From CAIYOL01 sp964494805 (GTDB taxonomy: Bacteria; Planctomycetota; Phycisphaerae; Sedimentisphaerales; Anaerobacaceae), in assembly GCA_964494805.1 (NCBI GenBank), contig CAZBST010000003.1:62001-126000 (forward strand): a stretch of DNA of 64,000 nucleotides, read 5' to 3'. How positions within the stretch are numbered: the stretch's first letter is position 1; each line of letters starts with the position of its first letter. Under the pieces are notes generated by a model. The model was not told the origin of the DNA, ran no database searches, and worked only from the letters and a program-made list of their open reading frames with translations. Of this stretch, positions 1 to 8,174 are shown piece by piece. Position numbers and translations under genes: made by a program.

Positions 1-1181
1 GCAGCTTTATAATTGATACTGAGCAATTTCTTTCTTACATTACGTGGAATTTGAGCGAAAAGTTCTCTTGCTCTGTTTTTATCACCGTAGCTGTTATAGT
101 ACATTAAATAACGCATAATGTCACTGGTGTATGGCACTTCTGGCAGGACGGAGTTACAGATGTTTGCACATCCGGCACAATAACCGCTGCAAGTTGCCTC
201 AGCGTACTCCCTAAAGACCCTTCTATCCACCTGTGTGAATTTAGTTTTATCCAGTACAGCAGCGACATTCGTAGTTAGTAGAGGGACGGTCTCCATCCCG
301 ACGCAGGCGCAGCTTATCCTTCCATCTTCCAATACGAGCTTTATCGCTGCCTGTTCCTGGGTAAAGCCTCGCTTCAGGAGTTGCTCCATCAGTTTTTTAT
401 CCGCTTCAGTTACGGTTGCCTCGCCGCTTCTGTTGCGAATTGCCTTCCCGGCGGCCTTCATGGCAACAAGACCTATTCCCGCTTTATGACATGCATCGAT
501 GGCCGCCTGCATTTCAGCGTTCTCAGCCAAGCGGAAATTGTAGGTCGTCATTATCATATCAATCCAGCCGAGCTTGGCTGCGGCGGTCAGTAGCTTGGCC
601 ATGTTGGAGTGGGTGCTGAAACCAAAATAACGTATTAGCTTTCGCTTCTTAGCACTTTCAACCCAGTGCTTCAATTCATCTGTGAGTTGACCGGGCTCCG
701 ATATCCAGTGTGGAAAGTATGCATCGATGTAATCGGTATTCATTCTTTTGAGAGACGACTGCAGAGGTCGCTCGATATCGGCTATGGTTCTCGCGCTCGA
801 CGTTTTGGATACAATGAACAAATTCTTTCGTACTTCAGGATTCTTTTCGAGGTATTTGCCTATGCCGAGCTCGCTGTTTCCTCCTGCGTATGTGTCGGCT
901 GTGTCCCAATAGGTAACGCCGTACTTAAGGGCATTTCTCAAAAGCATCTGGTTATCAATGAGGTTGAGCATTAGTCCTATACCCAGGCATGAAACCTCAA
1001 CACCGGTTTTGCCTAATTTTCGCTTCGGCACCTGTGGGTATTCGGGTTCTTGTGGTTTTCCCGCATTTGGTTCATTCGGACCGGCTTTTACCTGAGATGA
1101 AGCAAAAACAGAGCCCAGCCCCGCAGCTCCTATTGTTTTTAGGAAATTTCTTCTGTTGATTTTATTGTGTCTTTCTTTCAT
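1..1181 (-). CDS. Tat-exported aldo/keto reductase with C-terminal Cys cluster (partial)
   Basis: NAD(P)H-dependent oxidoreductase of the aldo/keto reductase family. The gene is read on the minus strand from ATG at 1181 and runs off the left edge, so the extreme C-terminus is missing. The N-terminus MKERHNKINRRNFLKTIG is a twin-arginine signal, which implies a periplasmic enzyme. The catalytic tetrad of the family is visible: Asp and Tyr in YWDTADTYAGG, Lys in FIVSKTS, His in YFPHW. A C-x3-C-x2-C-x3-C cluster (CSGYCAGCANIC) near the C-terminus suggests an iron-sulfur site, which is inference. It is the last gene of a minus-strand cluster and lies 21 bp downstream of the polyferredoxin gene. 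It is a paralogue of the gene at 5119-6357. The physiological substrate is unknown. Confidence 0.9.
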   Translation of the reverse strand, partial: MKERHNKINRRNFLKTIGAAGLGSVFASSQVKAGPNEPNAGKPQEPEYPQVPKRKLGKTGVEVSCLGIGLMLNLIDNQMLLRNALKYGVTYWDTADTYAGGNSELGIGKYLEKNPEVRKNLFIVSKTSSARTIADIERPLQSSLKRMNTDYIDAYFPHWISEPGQLTDELKHWVESAKKRKLIRYFGFSTHSNMAKLLTAAAKLGWIDMIMTTYNFRLAENAEMQAAIDACHKAGIGLVAMKAAGKAIRNRSGEATVTEADKKLMEQLLKRGFTQEQAAIKLVLEDGRISCACVGMETVPLLTTNVAAVLDKTKFTQVDRRVFREYAEATCSGYCAGCANICNSVLPEVPYTSDIMRYLMYYNSYGDKNRARELFAQIPRNVRKKLLSINYKA

Positions 1182-1202
1182 CGCATTTCACTCCAGTAAA
1201 TT

Positions 1203-2957
1203 TCAGCGTTTAAGCAGCAGTTTTCTATTAGCGCTCCTTGTTTCACCTTCGGCAGAAACCCTTATAGCTTTTATACCGCTTACAGGGCATTCGTGTTCGC
1301 AGGTTCCGCAGCCGATGCATTTTTCCACGTTGATATAAGGTATCTGGAGGCGAACAACAATACTGGCAAATGCCGCGCTTTCGAAGGGAATCGGCCCTGA
1401 TTCGTTAGTTTCGACAGTGACGGTATCGGCTGTATTACTAATGATTCTACCTTTGTAAGAATTCATACTATTGAGCAGATAGCAATAGTAATCGCCCGTT
1501 GCATAAATATTATCCTTAAATTTTGCCCCCGGAAGCGTGATAACATTATCCTTAGCGGTTGCCAATTCGAATCTGTAGTTTCTGACGGGATGAAGCTCCT
1601 CTCTCGTGTAAATCGCCTTCGGACTGACAGGGCAGTTCTCCTCGCAGACGATACAGGGCTTATTCATCGCCCACGGCAGACATCTGTTGCGGTCCAAAAA
1701 GGCGGTTCCTAATTTGATTGGCCCTGCCTCGGCAAATTCACCTGTCCCGTGTTTTTCTTCAAGTGTAATTGGCCGGATAGCCGAGGTCGGACAGACCTGT
1801 CCGCAGGCGACGCAGTTTAACTGGCAGCCGCTTGAGCCGATTCGGTTGTTCAGCACAGGCGTCCAAAGATTTTCCAGCCCTCCGTCAATCCCGCCAGGCT
1901 GAATAACATTCGTGGGACATACCCTCATACATTGGCCGCACTTGATGCACCTTTTCAAAAATTCTTCCTCAGCCAGTGCGCCGGGCGGCCGAATAACTTT
2001 ATGATACCAATTGCCTTTTAATTTGCCGCTGAGCCGAACCGCCGGTATCGCTAAAACACCGCTTACCAGCGAGAGTATAAAACCCCTGCGGGAAATATCC
2101 GGATTTGTGATTTCGCCTGCCAGCGAAGGTTGAGTCTGGTAACTGATTATCTCGTGTCCGCAGTCGTCTAAGCAGTTAAAGCAAAGCACACATTCGCTTA
2201 TTCTAATTTGTCCGCCGGGTTCACATCCGCCTTCGCAGGATTTCTCACACAATTTGCAGTTGATACATTCACTTTTGTTTTTGCCGATTCGCCAAATCGA
2301 AAACCGATTTATAATTCCCAAAAACGCACCGAGCGGGCAGATAAACCGGCAGTAAAATCTCGGTATAACAAGATTCAGCAGGACCGCTGCAGCAAATACT
2401 GCAAATATCAGCCAGCCATATTCGTAATAGCGAACGTTGACGGAGGTCAAATGCGTCCCCCTGTCAAAGATGGGAAGCAGCACAAGTTCAAAGCAGCGCG
2501 TTACTAACGGGATGGGGTCGAGCAATCCTGTTTGCAAACTGGCTGCAATTGATGGAAACGCCGCTGCGGAAAGAAAGAATACCAGCACGAGGTATTTTAT
2601 GCCCTGGGCTTTTCTATATTTGTTGAGCAGGATTTTCTGCGCCATTGTTTTTTTATGGTTGCCTAGGTAACCGATAAATTGATGAATCGCGCCGAACGGG
2701 CATACCCAGCCGCAGAAAAACCTGCCGAAAATAATTGTTATAATTATTATCCCAAGGCCGCAATGAAGCTCCCAGTAAAATTTATGTGTGGAAAGAACCG
2801 TGCCGATTGCGACAAGCGGGTCAAGCTGCAGGAGCCAGCTAACCGGCCAATTCCGGATTTGCCAGAATTTGTCCCCGACCGTGGCGACGATGCAAAACCA
2901 CAGGAACATCGCAAAAAAGAATATCTGGCTTATTCGTCGAACCGTTGTGATTCTCAT
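1203..2957 (-). CDS. NapH/NapG-like membrane polyferredoxin fusion protein
   Basis: 584-residue 4Fe-4S membrane protein, probably an electron-transfer hub between the quinone pool or cytoplasm and periplasmic partners. The N-terminal ~240 residues contain several membrane segments and two Cys-x3-Cys-Pro motifs (FFCGWVCPFG, YCRFICPLG), as in NapH and CcoG. Two Cys clusters follow. An internal twin-arginine-like motif followed by a hydrophobic stretch (SRRGFILSLVSGVLAIPAV, about residue 290) resembles the start of NapG. The C-terminal half carries further ferredoxin clusters (CIKCGQCMRVCP, CQLNCVACGQVCP, CIVCEENCP, CIGCGTCEHECP). NapH and NapG are normally separate subunits, so a fusion is the simplest reading. 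It sits 7 bp downstream of the DUF362 gene and is surely cotranscribed. The partner reductase is not known. Confidence 0.85.
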   Translation of the reverse strand: MRITTVRRISQIFFFAMFLWFCIVATVGDKFWQIRNWPVSWLLQLDPLVAIGTVLSTHKFYWELHCGLGIIIITIIFGRFFCGWVCPFGAIHQFIGYLGNHKKTMAQKILLNKYRKAQGIKYLVLVFFLSAAAFPSIAASLQTGLLDPIPLVTRCFELVLLPIFDRGTHLTSVNVRYYEYGWLIFAVFAAAVLLNLVIPRFYCRFICPLGAFLGIINRFSIWRIGKNKSECINCKLCEKSCEGGCEPGGQIRISECVLCFNCLDDCGHEIISYQTQPSLAGEITNPDISRRGFILSLVSGVLAIPAVRLSGKLKGNWYHKVIRPPGALAEEEFLKRCIKCGQCMRVCPTNVIQPGGIDGGLENLWTPVLNNRIGSSGCQLNCVACGQVCPTSAIRPITLEEKHGTGEFAEAGPIKLGTAFLDRNRCLPWAMNKPCIVCEENCPVSPKAIYTREELHPVRNYRFELATAKDNVITLPGAKFKDNIYATGDYYCYLLNSMNSYKGRIISNTADTVTVETNESGPIPFESAAFASIVVRLQIPYINVEKCIGCGTCEHECPVSGIKAIRVSAEGETRSANRKLLLKR

Positions 2958-2964
2958 ATTATTT

Positions 2965-3963
2965 TCAAGTTACCTCTGCTCTTAGCGGCTTTAATGATTC
3001 GTAATCGGCTGTCCCCACGCTTGCTTCCTCAGCTTTCTTAAGATAAGGCAAATCCGACACCTTCATACCCAGCAGGCCGCAACCGTATGAATCAGCCGCC
3101 ACGCAGTCGGTGCTTGCGATTAAAGTATTGGCACGCTTTAAGTCCGAAGTTGACCCACCCGTTGGGCCATTTGTTATCATAACCTCCGTCCCGTCCAGTA
3201 TTACCAGCGTCGGCCTCACCAACATCGCCAGCTCGGCGATGATATTGTTAATGTCCTGATGAAAGATATTTCGCCGTCCCCCTAAAAGCCCATACCAGTT
3301 TTTCATCGTCATCGAAGCGCCAGCTCTGTGATGGTTTTTAACAGGAGCGATACCAATCAGCTTGTCTGCTTTGCTGAACGGCTCGAAGAAAATAGGCCAG
3401 TCCTTAATAAGCACACCTCCCGCCAGTGTAGTATTCTTAAACAAGTTAGCTTTCGGCAGCATCACCTCCGCTCCCGCGGCACTTGCCGCTTTGCCTACCC
3501 CGCTCAATGTAAAACAGCTCGCCGGGTCGTTAATCGGGTTATCTGTAACGATAACTTTTCGTGCTTTACCTCTGTTGTAGCATAGCCGAACCACCTCAGC
3601 CACCAGTTCAGGATTGGCCGTAGCGCACAGCATCGCAGGCGTCGCAAACGCAACATTGGGTTTTATAACTATCGTCTCGCCCGGCTTGACGAATCTTTCT
3701 ATACCGCCGAGCAACTCTATTGCCTTGTCGACAGTTGCCGTCCTGTCCTGACCTTTTACAATGCTTATCGTTTGTGCCAGCTGTTGTTGCACCGAAAAAT
3801 CCCGCAGCGTAACATTCTTTTCATCTTCCGGATGGGCCTTTGGGCCTTTGAAATCTAAAAGCAAACGTGAAACAGCGACTGCAGCGGCGATAGAAATCCC
3901 CGCCTTGCCTGCACGCGCCAGTAACTGTCTTCTATTTAATTTGTTATTGCCTTGCTCATTCAT
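2965..3963 (-). CDS. DUF362 family protein with Tat signal
   Basis: 332-residue member of the DUF362 family, whose biochemical role is poorly defined although members often sit with iron-sulfur proteins. The N-terminus has a twin-arginine motif (LNRRQLLARAGKAG) and an alanine-rich hydrophobic stretch, so export by Tat is predicted. Family-type features include VIKPNVAFATP at about residue 95, the VTDNPIND segment, KNHHRAGASMTMKNWYGLLGG around residue 220 and DCVAADSYGCGLLGM near the C-terminus. Its ATG overlaps the end of the upstream DUF6599-like gene by 8 bp, so translation is probably coupled. It lies between that gene and the polyferredoxin gene, which implies a shared redox complex. That function is inference from context. 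Confidence 0.85.
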   Translation of the reverse strand: MNEQGNNKLNRRQLLARAGKAGISIAAAVAVSRLLLDFKGPKAHPEDEKNVTLRDFSVQQQLAQTISIVKGQDRTATVDKAIELLGGIERFVKPGETIVIKPNVAFATPAMLCATANPELVAEVVRLCYNRGKARKVIVTDNPINDPASCFTLSGVGKAASAAGAEVMLPKANLFKNTTLAGGVLIKDWPIFFEPFSKADKLIGIAPVKNHHRAGASMTMKNWYGLLGGRRNIFHQDINNIIAELAMLVRPTLVILDGTEVMITNGPTGGSTSDLKRANTLIASTDCVAADSYGCGLLGMKVSDLPYLKKAEEASVGTADYESLKPLRAEVT

Positions 3964-4951
3964 TTTTTAATGAGTCGAGTTTGTTAATGAGTACTTCCGC
4001 TAATTTCTCTGCTGCCTGCTGGTTTTCCGCTTCGTGGATACCAGCTAAAAAAGACCCCACAGTAAAGACGATTTCAGTTGTGCCGTAAGAATCCATAACT
4101 TTACCTGCGAGGGTTTGATTAGTTGTGCTTTTTATTGTGGCACCATTTTCAATCAGGAATTTGCGATAACTTTCTGCAGTTGCCTCAGCTTCTTTTGAAT
4201 CAGCCTTTTTGCTTATAAAAGCGGTAACGCTTTCTTCTCCGACCTTGTATCTTGCGGTAAAAACATCGGTTAATTTCTCACAGCCGAAGGCGCTTGCCAC
4301 GTAGAGCTTAAAACTCTCCGGAACTAAATTTTCCTGTGGGAAAAACGCAAGTTCGGCTATCTTGGCGTCAGCATCAATTGCTAAATTAGTTTGGACGTTA
4401 GCGGCGATTTCTGTCATTGCCTCGAATAATTCGTCTGACTCGGAGGAGCCGACCAGTTCTATATAGAATTTACCGTGCACGAAATACAGGGCGTTGCTGG
4501 TCTTGTATGCGAATTGCATAGGAGGGAAATTCTCGCAGTTGTCTCTTCTCTGCATGCTGTAAACGCTGAACGCATTTTTAATATCACCCATATCATAAAT
4601 ATAAAGTTCCATCCACAAGTCCGTGTCGCCCGTTTTCACAAATCGCTGGGTCGTCAATCCCTTAAACCCGGCTTCCGTGTAAAGAGGGGCCTTGCCGTCA
4701 ATCTTCTCATAAAGATTATCAGCATTATAACTTTCTGCTTTTGAAAGCGCTTCAAAACTGGCGGGAGCAATGTCACTGAATTTCGAGGCAGTTTCCTGTT
4801 CTGGCAGGGCGGCTGTGCTTACACCGAATCTTGCCATATCGAAGCGAGATTGAATTACCAGCAGCGCCACGACGACTAAAACGAGGTGCAGCAGATACAC
4901 GATGCCGATGACGGATTCAAATCGTTTCGCTCGCCTGGGAACTTGACTCAT
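3956..4951 (-). CDS. DUF6599-like single-pass membrane protein
   Basis: 331-residue protein with one N-terminal membrane anchor (about residues 15-35, VIGIVYLLHLVLVVVALLVI) and a large extracytoplasmic domain. The segment with YNADNLYEKIDGKAPLYTEA and ELYIYDMGDIKNAFSVYSMQ matches my recollection of the DUF6599 family, which recurs beside DUF362 and ferredoxin genes in planctomycetes. No catalytic motif is recognisable. It is the first gene of a tightly packed set (overlapping DUF362, then polyferredoxin, then aldo/keto reductase). A candidate promoter with TTGACA and TATAAC lies about 60 bp upstream at 5007-5033, but its 15-bp spacer is short. The family name is less certain than the gene call. 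Confidence 0.7.
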   Translation of the reverse strand: MSQVPRRAKRFESVIGIVYLLHLVLVVVALLVIQSRFDMARFGVSTAALPEQETASKFSDIAPASFEALSKAESYNADNLYEKIDGKAPLYTEAGFKGLTTQRFVKTGDTDLWMELYIYDMGDIKNAFSVYSMQRRDNCENFPPMQFAYKTSNALYFVHGKFYIELVGSSESDELFEAMTEIAANVQTNLAIDADAKIAELAFFPQENLVPESFKLYVASAFGCEKLTDVFTARYKVGEESVTAFISKKADSKEAEATAESYRKFLIENGATIKSTTNQTLAGKVMDSYGTTEIVFTVGSFLAGIHEAENQQAAEKLAEVLINKLDSLKNE

Positions 4952-5118
4952 ACCTGCTCCAAACTATTATCTGCTGAGGTCAAGATGACCGTCGTAATCT
5001 GGATAGGTTATACCTTTCCCTGCTCCTTGTCAATCCTGATGCTTTGGTGCCGGTGGTGCCGACACGAGGTCTGCTTCTTTCTTTAAAACTAACCAGGCAG
5101 CTGTGCTTGAAAGACCGG

Positions 5119-6357
5119 TCAGGCCAGCTTGCGGACCGCTTCGGCGATAAACTTACCTATGGGCAGGTGCTGGGGACAACGGGCTTCGGCAAGGCTGTAA
5201 TCGGTGCTGAGCAGTTTGCTTCTTACATTGCCGGGGATTTGAGTAAAAAGCCTTCTTGCTTCTTCCCGTTCACCGTAACTATTGTAGTACATCAAATAAC
5301 GCATAATGTCACTGGTGTATGGCATATCCGGCAGGGCTGCGTCACAGATGTATGCACAGCCGGCGCAATAACCCCTGCAGGATTCTGCGGCATATTTCCT
5401 TAAGACATCAGCATCTGCCTGTGTAAGTTTGGTTTTGTCGAGCACAGCGTCAACGTTTAAACGAAGCTTATCGACAGTTTCCATGTTTACACAAGCAGTG
5501 GTAATGCGTTTATCTTCGAGAACGGCTTTTATCAAGGCGTGAGTGCGTGAGTAGCCTTTATTGAGAAAGTGAGTGACCATTTTTTCTTCGGCCTCTGTTT
5601 GTTTCTTTTGCACTCCGAGCAGCGTCTTTATTGCGATAAGGCCGATGCCGGCTTCGCTGCACGCCTGAATAGCCTCCTGCATTTGCGGGCTTTGCATCAC
5701 CGAAACATTGTAGGCAGTCATTATTGCGTCAATCCAGTCGAGTTTCGATGCAGCCATCAGGCATTGTTCCGTATTTTTGTGTGTGCTGAACCCGAAAAAG
5801 CGTATGAGCTTGCGCTTCTTTGCGTCTTCTGCCCACTTTTGCAGCTGCTCGGTGAGCTGGGTGTCCGGATCGTCGCAGCCGTGAACACCCCAGTAAAAAT
5901 CAATGTAGTCGGTATTCAATCTCTTTAAAGAGGTTTGAAGCCATCCTTCAACGGCCTCAGGGGTAGAAATACCCATATCACCACTGCTAATGATGAACAA
6001 TTTCTTTCGCAGTTCCGGGTTTTTCTTTAGATATTGTCCTATTCCGGTTTCGCTGTTTCCGCCGGCATAATTGTAAGCAGTGGCCCAGCAGGTAACATTA
6101 TACATCTCGTTGGCTTTTAACATCCACTGATTCTGGGTAACATCGAAATTTAACCCGCTGGATAGAACCGGTAATTCGACACCGGTCTTGCCGAGTTTTC
6201 GTTTGGGTAGTTCTTTCGGCTCTTCTGTTTTCTGTGCCGCGTTTGGCTCATTCGGGCCAGCTCTTAACGCAGATGTGGCCAGAACAGAGCCCAATCCGGC
6301 AGCGCCCATTGTTTTCAGGAAATCCCTTCTATTGATTTTATCGTGTTTTTCTTTCAT
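5119..6357 (-). CDS. Tat-exported aldo/keto reductase paralogue with degenerate active site
   Basis: 412-residue paralogue of the reductase at the window's left edge. I chose ATG at 6357 (MKEKHDKINRRDFLKTMG) over the upstream ATG at 6378 because it aligns exactly with the paralogue and places the twin-arginine motif normally. The fold-defining segments and the C-x3-C-x2-C-x3-C cluster (CRGYCAGCAYIC) are kept. The tetrad is not: the Asp position reads CWATAYNYAGG, with Ala for Asp, and the Lys position reads FIISSGD, with Ser for Lys. The Tyr and the His (VHGCDD) remain. It is therefore probably a pseudo-enzyme, a cofactor-binding scaffold or an iron-sulfur subunit rather than a normal reductase. 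It is the most upstream gene of the redox cluster, 167 bp before the DUF6599-like gene. Confidence 0.88.
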   Translation of the reverse strand: MKEKHDKINRRDFLKTMGAAGLGSVLATSALRAGPNEPNAAQKTEEPKELPKRKLGKTGVELPVLSSGLNFDVTQNQWMLKANEMYNVTCWATAYNYAGGNSETGIGQYLKKNPELRKKLFIISSGDMGISTPEAVEGWLQTSLKRLNTDYIDFYWGVHGCDDPDTQLTEQLQKWAEDAKKRKLIRFFGFSTHKNTEQCLMAASKLDWIDAIMTAYNVSVMQSPQMQEAIQACSEAGIGLIAIKTLLGVQKKQTEAEEKMVTHFLNKGYSRTHALIKAVLEDKRITTACVNMETVDKLRLNVDAVLDKTKLTQADADVLRKYAAESCRGYCAGCAYICDAALPDMPYTSDIMRYLMYYNSYGEREEARRLFTQIPGNVRSKLLSTDYSLAEARCPQHLPIGKFIAEAVRKLA

Positions 6358-6405
6358 AACATTAGACCTTAAAAGCAATCGGTTCCAGTAATATTTCCTT
6401 TGTTA

Positions 6406-6438
6406 CTGTAAGGTAAGTATATTACCGTTTTGTTACAG
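6406..6438. promoter_or_regulatory. Nested inverted repeat upstream of the redox cluster
   Basis: Two nested inverted repeats, CTGTAA/TTACAG outside and GGTAA/TTACC inside, lie about 50 bp upstream of the start of the first redox-cluster gene. The arrangement fits an operator, and a TATACT element on the minus strand overlaps it. The binding regulator is unknown. The AT-rich remainder up to 6647 holds no gene that I can see. Confidence 0.35.
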
Positions 6439-6647
6439 TTTTGTCCTTTTTTGATTTTTTCCCAACCTCGAAAACCCCTCGTTTAGCCCCGTTGCTTGCG
6501 ACGGGGGTTTTCCGCATTGGTTAGCCCACAACTTTATGTTGTAGATTCACTTGTTCTCTGAAATCTTAAATTTCAAATCTTAAATTCCTTCCGACCCGTC
6601 CTACACGACCGAAATGTTTGACCAATCCCCTAATTTTCTTAAAAAGG

Positions 6648-7829
6648 TCATTGTTGAAAAATTTTTCGAAGTATAGACTCAACTTTTTCAAATTCTTCTT
6701 TGGCTTTTTTGAGAAGCTTTTCAACCCCTTTATAAACCTGGTCATAGTCCGTCATGTCATTTATCTTGACACTTTTACCATAAAATCGGCTATAAGTTGC
6801 ATTTTCGTCAAAGGCTTTACTGCTTAGATTATATCCTTCTTCTTTAAGATAATTGACGCATTTTAACCGAAGCGATGGGTTGTCCATTTTGCAAACCTCA
6901 AAGTGAATATAAACAGTGTCTCTATAAAATTCGAACCAACAACAAATGCTGACTGGACGTTTCAAAAACGTCCAAGCAATTCCATTCTCTGGTACTATAC
7001 CAGACCAACTCTTTGGCAAGAACCAAACAGAGCTTGAGCAAGAGTACAAAATTTCATAATCTCCATGATTCGTCAAAACTTCATTGGCTGCTTGTTCCCC
7101 AAGACTTACCATTCCATATTGAACAATCAAGTCTATTGCTTCGCGATGTTTGCGGTAAATTGTTTTACAAAGTTCTTTCAACTCTTCGTCTTGCATTGTC
7201 AACCTCCTGATAGTCTCGATATATTGATTAAGAAAAAATCTTACAGGCTCAGACAGTTGGTTTTGTCGTTGTTCTATTATTTTACTTAAAACAGCCAAAA
7301 TCTGAGTATAGCTATAACGTATAAATTCACCAATACTCGGTTCTTGATTAGATAATGTTAGAAACACAGGTATAACAATATAGCCCGGGAATTCGTCTTC
7401 AATAATATGTTGGTATTTTGTAAGCTGACCTTTTGATTCACCGCTGCTTATTTTATTTTCAATGAAACAAACAAATTTGTTGATATAGTCAATAACCAAA
7501 ATATCTATGTTCTTCCACTCCCTGCGAATCTCCACATCTGCAAAATCAAATAGTTCAACTTTTGAAGCTGTAATTCCCGGAATCATTTTATCTGAAAATA
7601 GTAAGATATTTGAGAGTAATCGTCTTATAACTATATCCGCAAGACCATGAGTTTCTTCCGGATCTAATAACCATGCAAGAACATTACTGTGGCGAATTTC
7701 TGCTTGCTCGATTTTCAATGCTCTAAAAACATTAAAAGTTGAGAGCATTGCTGATAAGTCTTCCAGCTCCGGATTATCCGCCAAAAATTTATCTATCGCT
7801 GCAATATTTGAATTCATATCCTTTTTCAT
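6648..7829 (-). CDS. PD-(D/E)XK family nuclease (PDDEXK_4-like)
   Basis: 393-residue protein of the PD-(D/E)XK nuclease superfamily, similar to the PDDEXK_4 group. An N-terminal helix has RHSNVLAWLLDP (His47). The catalytic core follows as Asp109 in EWKNIDILV and Glu124-x-Lys126 in CFIENKI, with a downstream Gln in GQLTKYQ. The C-terminal half is helical with no further domain I recognise. Such proteins often occur alone or near defence and mobile genes, and their DNA targets are generally unknown. No methylase or helicase partner is adjacent. The gene-free, repeat-rich region begins right behind its start, which fits accessory DNA. A role in phage defence is speculation. Confidence 0.8.
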   Translation of the reverse strand: MKKDMNSNIAAIDKFLADNPELEDLSAMLSTFNVFRALKIEQAEIRHSNVLAWLLDPEETHGLADIVIRRLLSNILLFSDKMIPGITASKVELFDFADVEIRREWKNIDILVIDYINKFVCFIENKISSGESKGQLTKYQHIIEDEFPGYIVIPVFLTLSNQEPSIGEFIRYSYTQILAVLSKIIEQRQNQLSEPVRFFLNQYIETIRRLTMQDEELKELCKTIYRKHREAIDLIVQYGMVSLGEQAANEVLTNHGDYEILYSCSSSVWFLPKSWSGIVPENGIAWTFLKRPVSICCWFEFYRDTVYIHFEVCKMDNPSLRLKCVNYLKEEGYNLSSKAFDENATYSRFYGKSVKINDMTDYDQVYKGVEKLLKKAKEEFEKVESILRKIFQQ

Positions 7830-7865
7830 TCCGCTAGTATTCCCATTTTCCCTTTTTTTCTAATT

Positions 7866-8174
7866 CTATCCAAACTGCATCTTTTTACAACGCCAAAATT
7901 TCTGGCACATCGCTGCTGTTGCGTCCTCCAGTTCGGCCCTCTTTTTTACTTACTTCGTGGCTCCGCCGCTGCGTAATACCAATGCTCCTCATTGCGGCTT
8001 CCGGAAACAACAGCAAAATTGTAAAAGCCCCCGCGGCTAAAAAACAATTTGTCCTCCGTAGCTCCTGTCCTTCATAGCGTCAGCGAAGAAGGATTAGCGA
8101 AGGAGGATCGATCATTTGCGCAGGTAGTTAAGAGCAAAAATCCATTTTTTTAAAATTTTTTCTATTTCTTCGGT
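7866..8174. repeat. Gene-free segment with dispersed palindromic repeats
   Basis: No supported gene. The block at 8000-8037 is the reverse complement, with one indel, of 34052-34089, and its core recurs at 33943-33960 and partly at 37445-37458. The next stretch (8050-8113) holds imperfect inverted repeats CCTCCGTAGCTCCTG and AGCGAAGGAGG around a small TCCTTC/GAAGGA hairpin. A motif AAATCCA followed by T- and A-runs at about 8147-8165 recurs at 8814-8838 and 12487-12512. These look like short non-coding dispersed repeats. Confidence 0.5.

Noticed and set aside
235..974. Plus-strand ORFs at the left edge
   Set aside because: They lie opposite the aldo/keto reductase coding sequence, whose conserved motifs are read on the minus strand.
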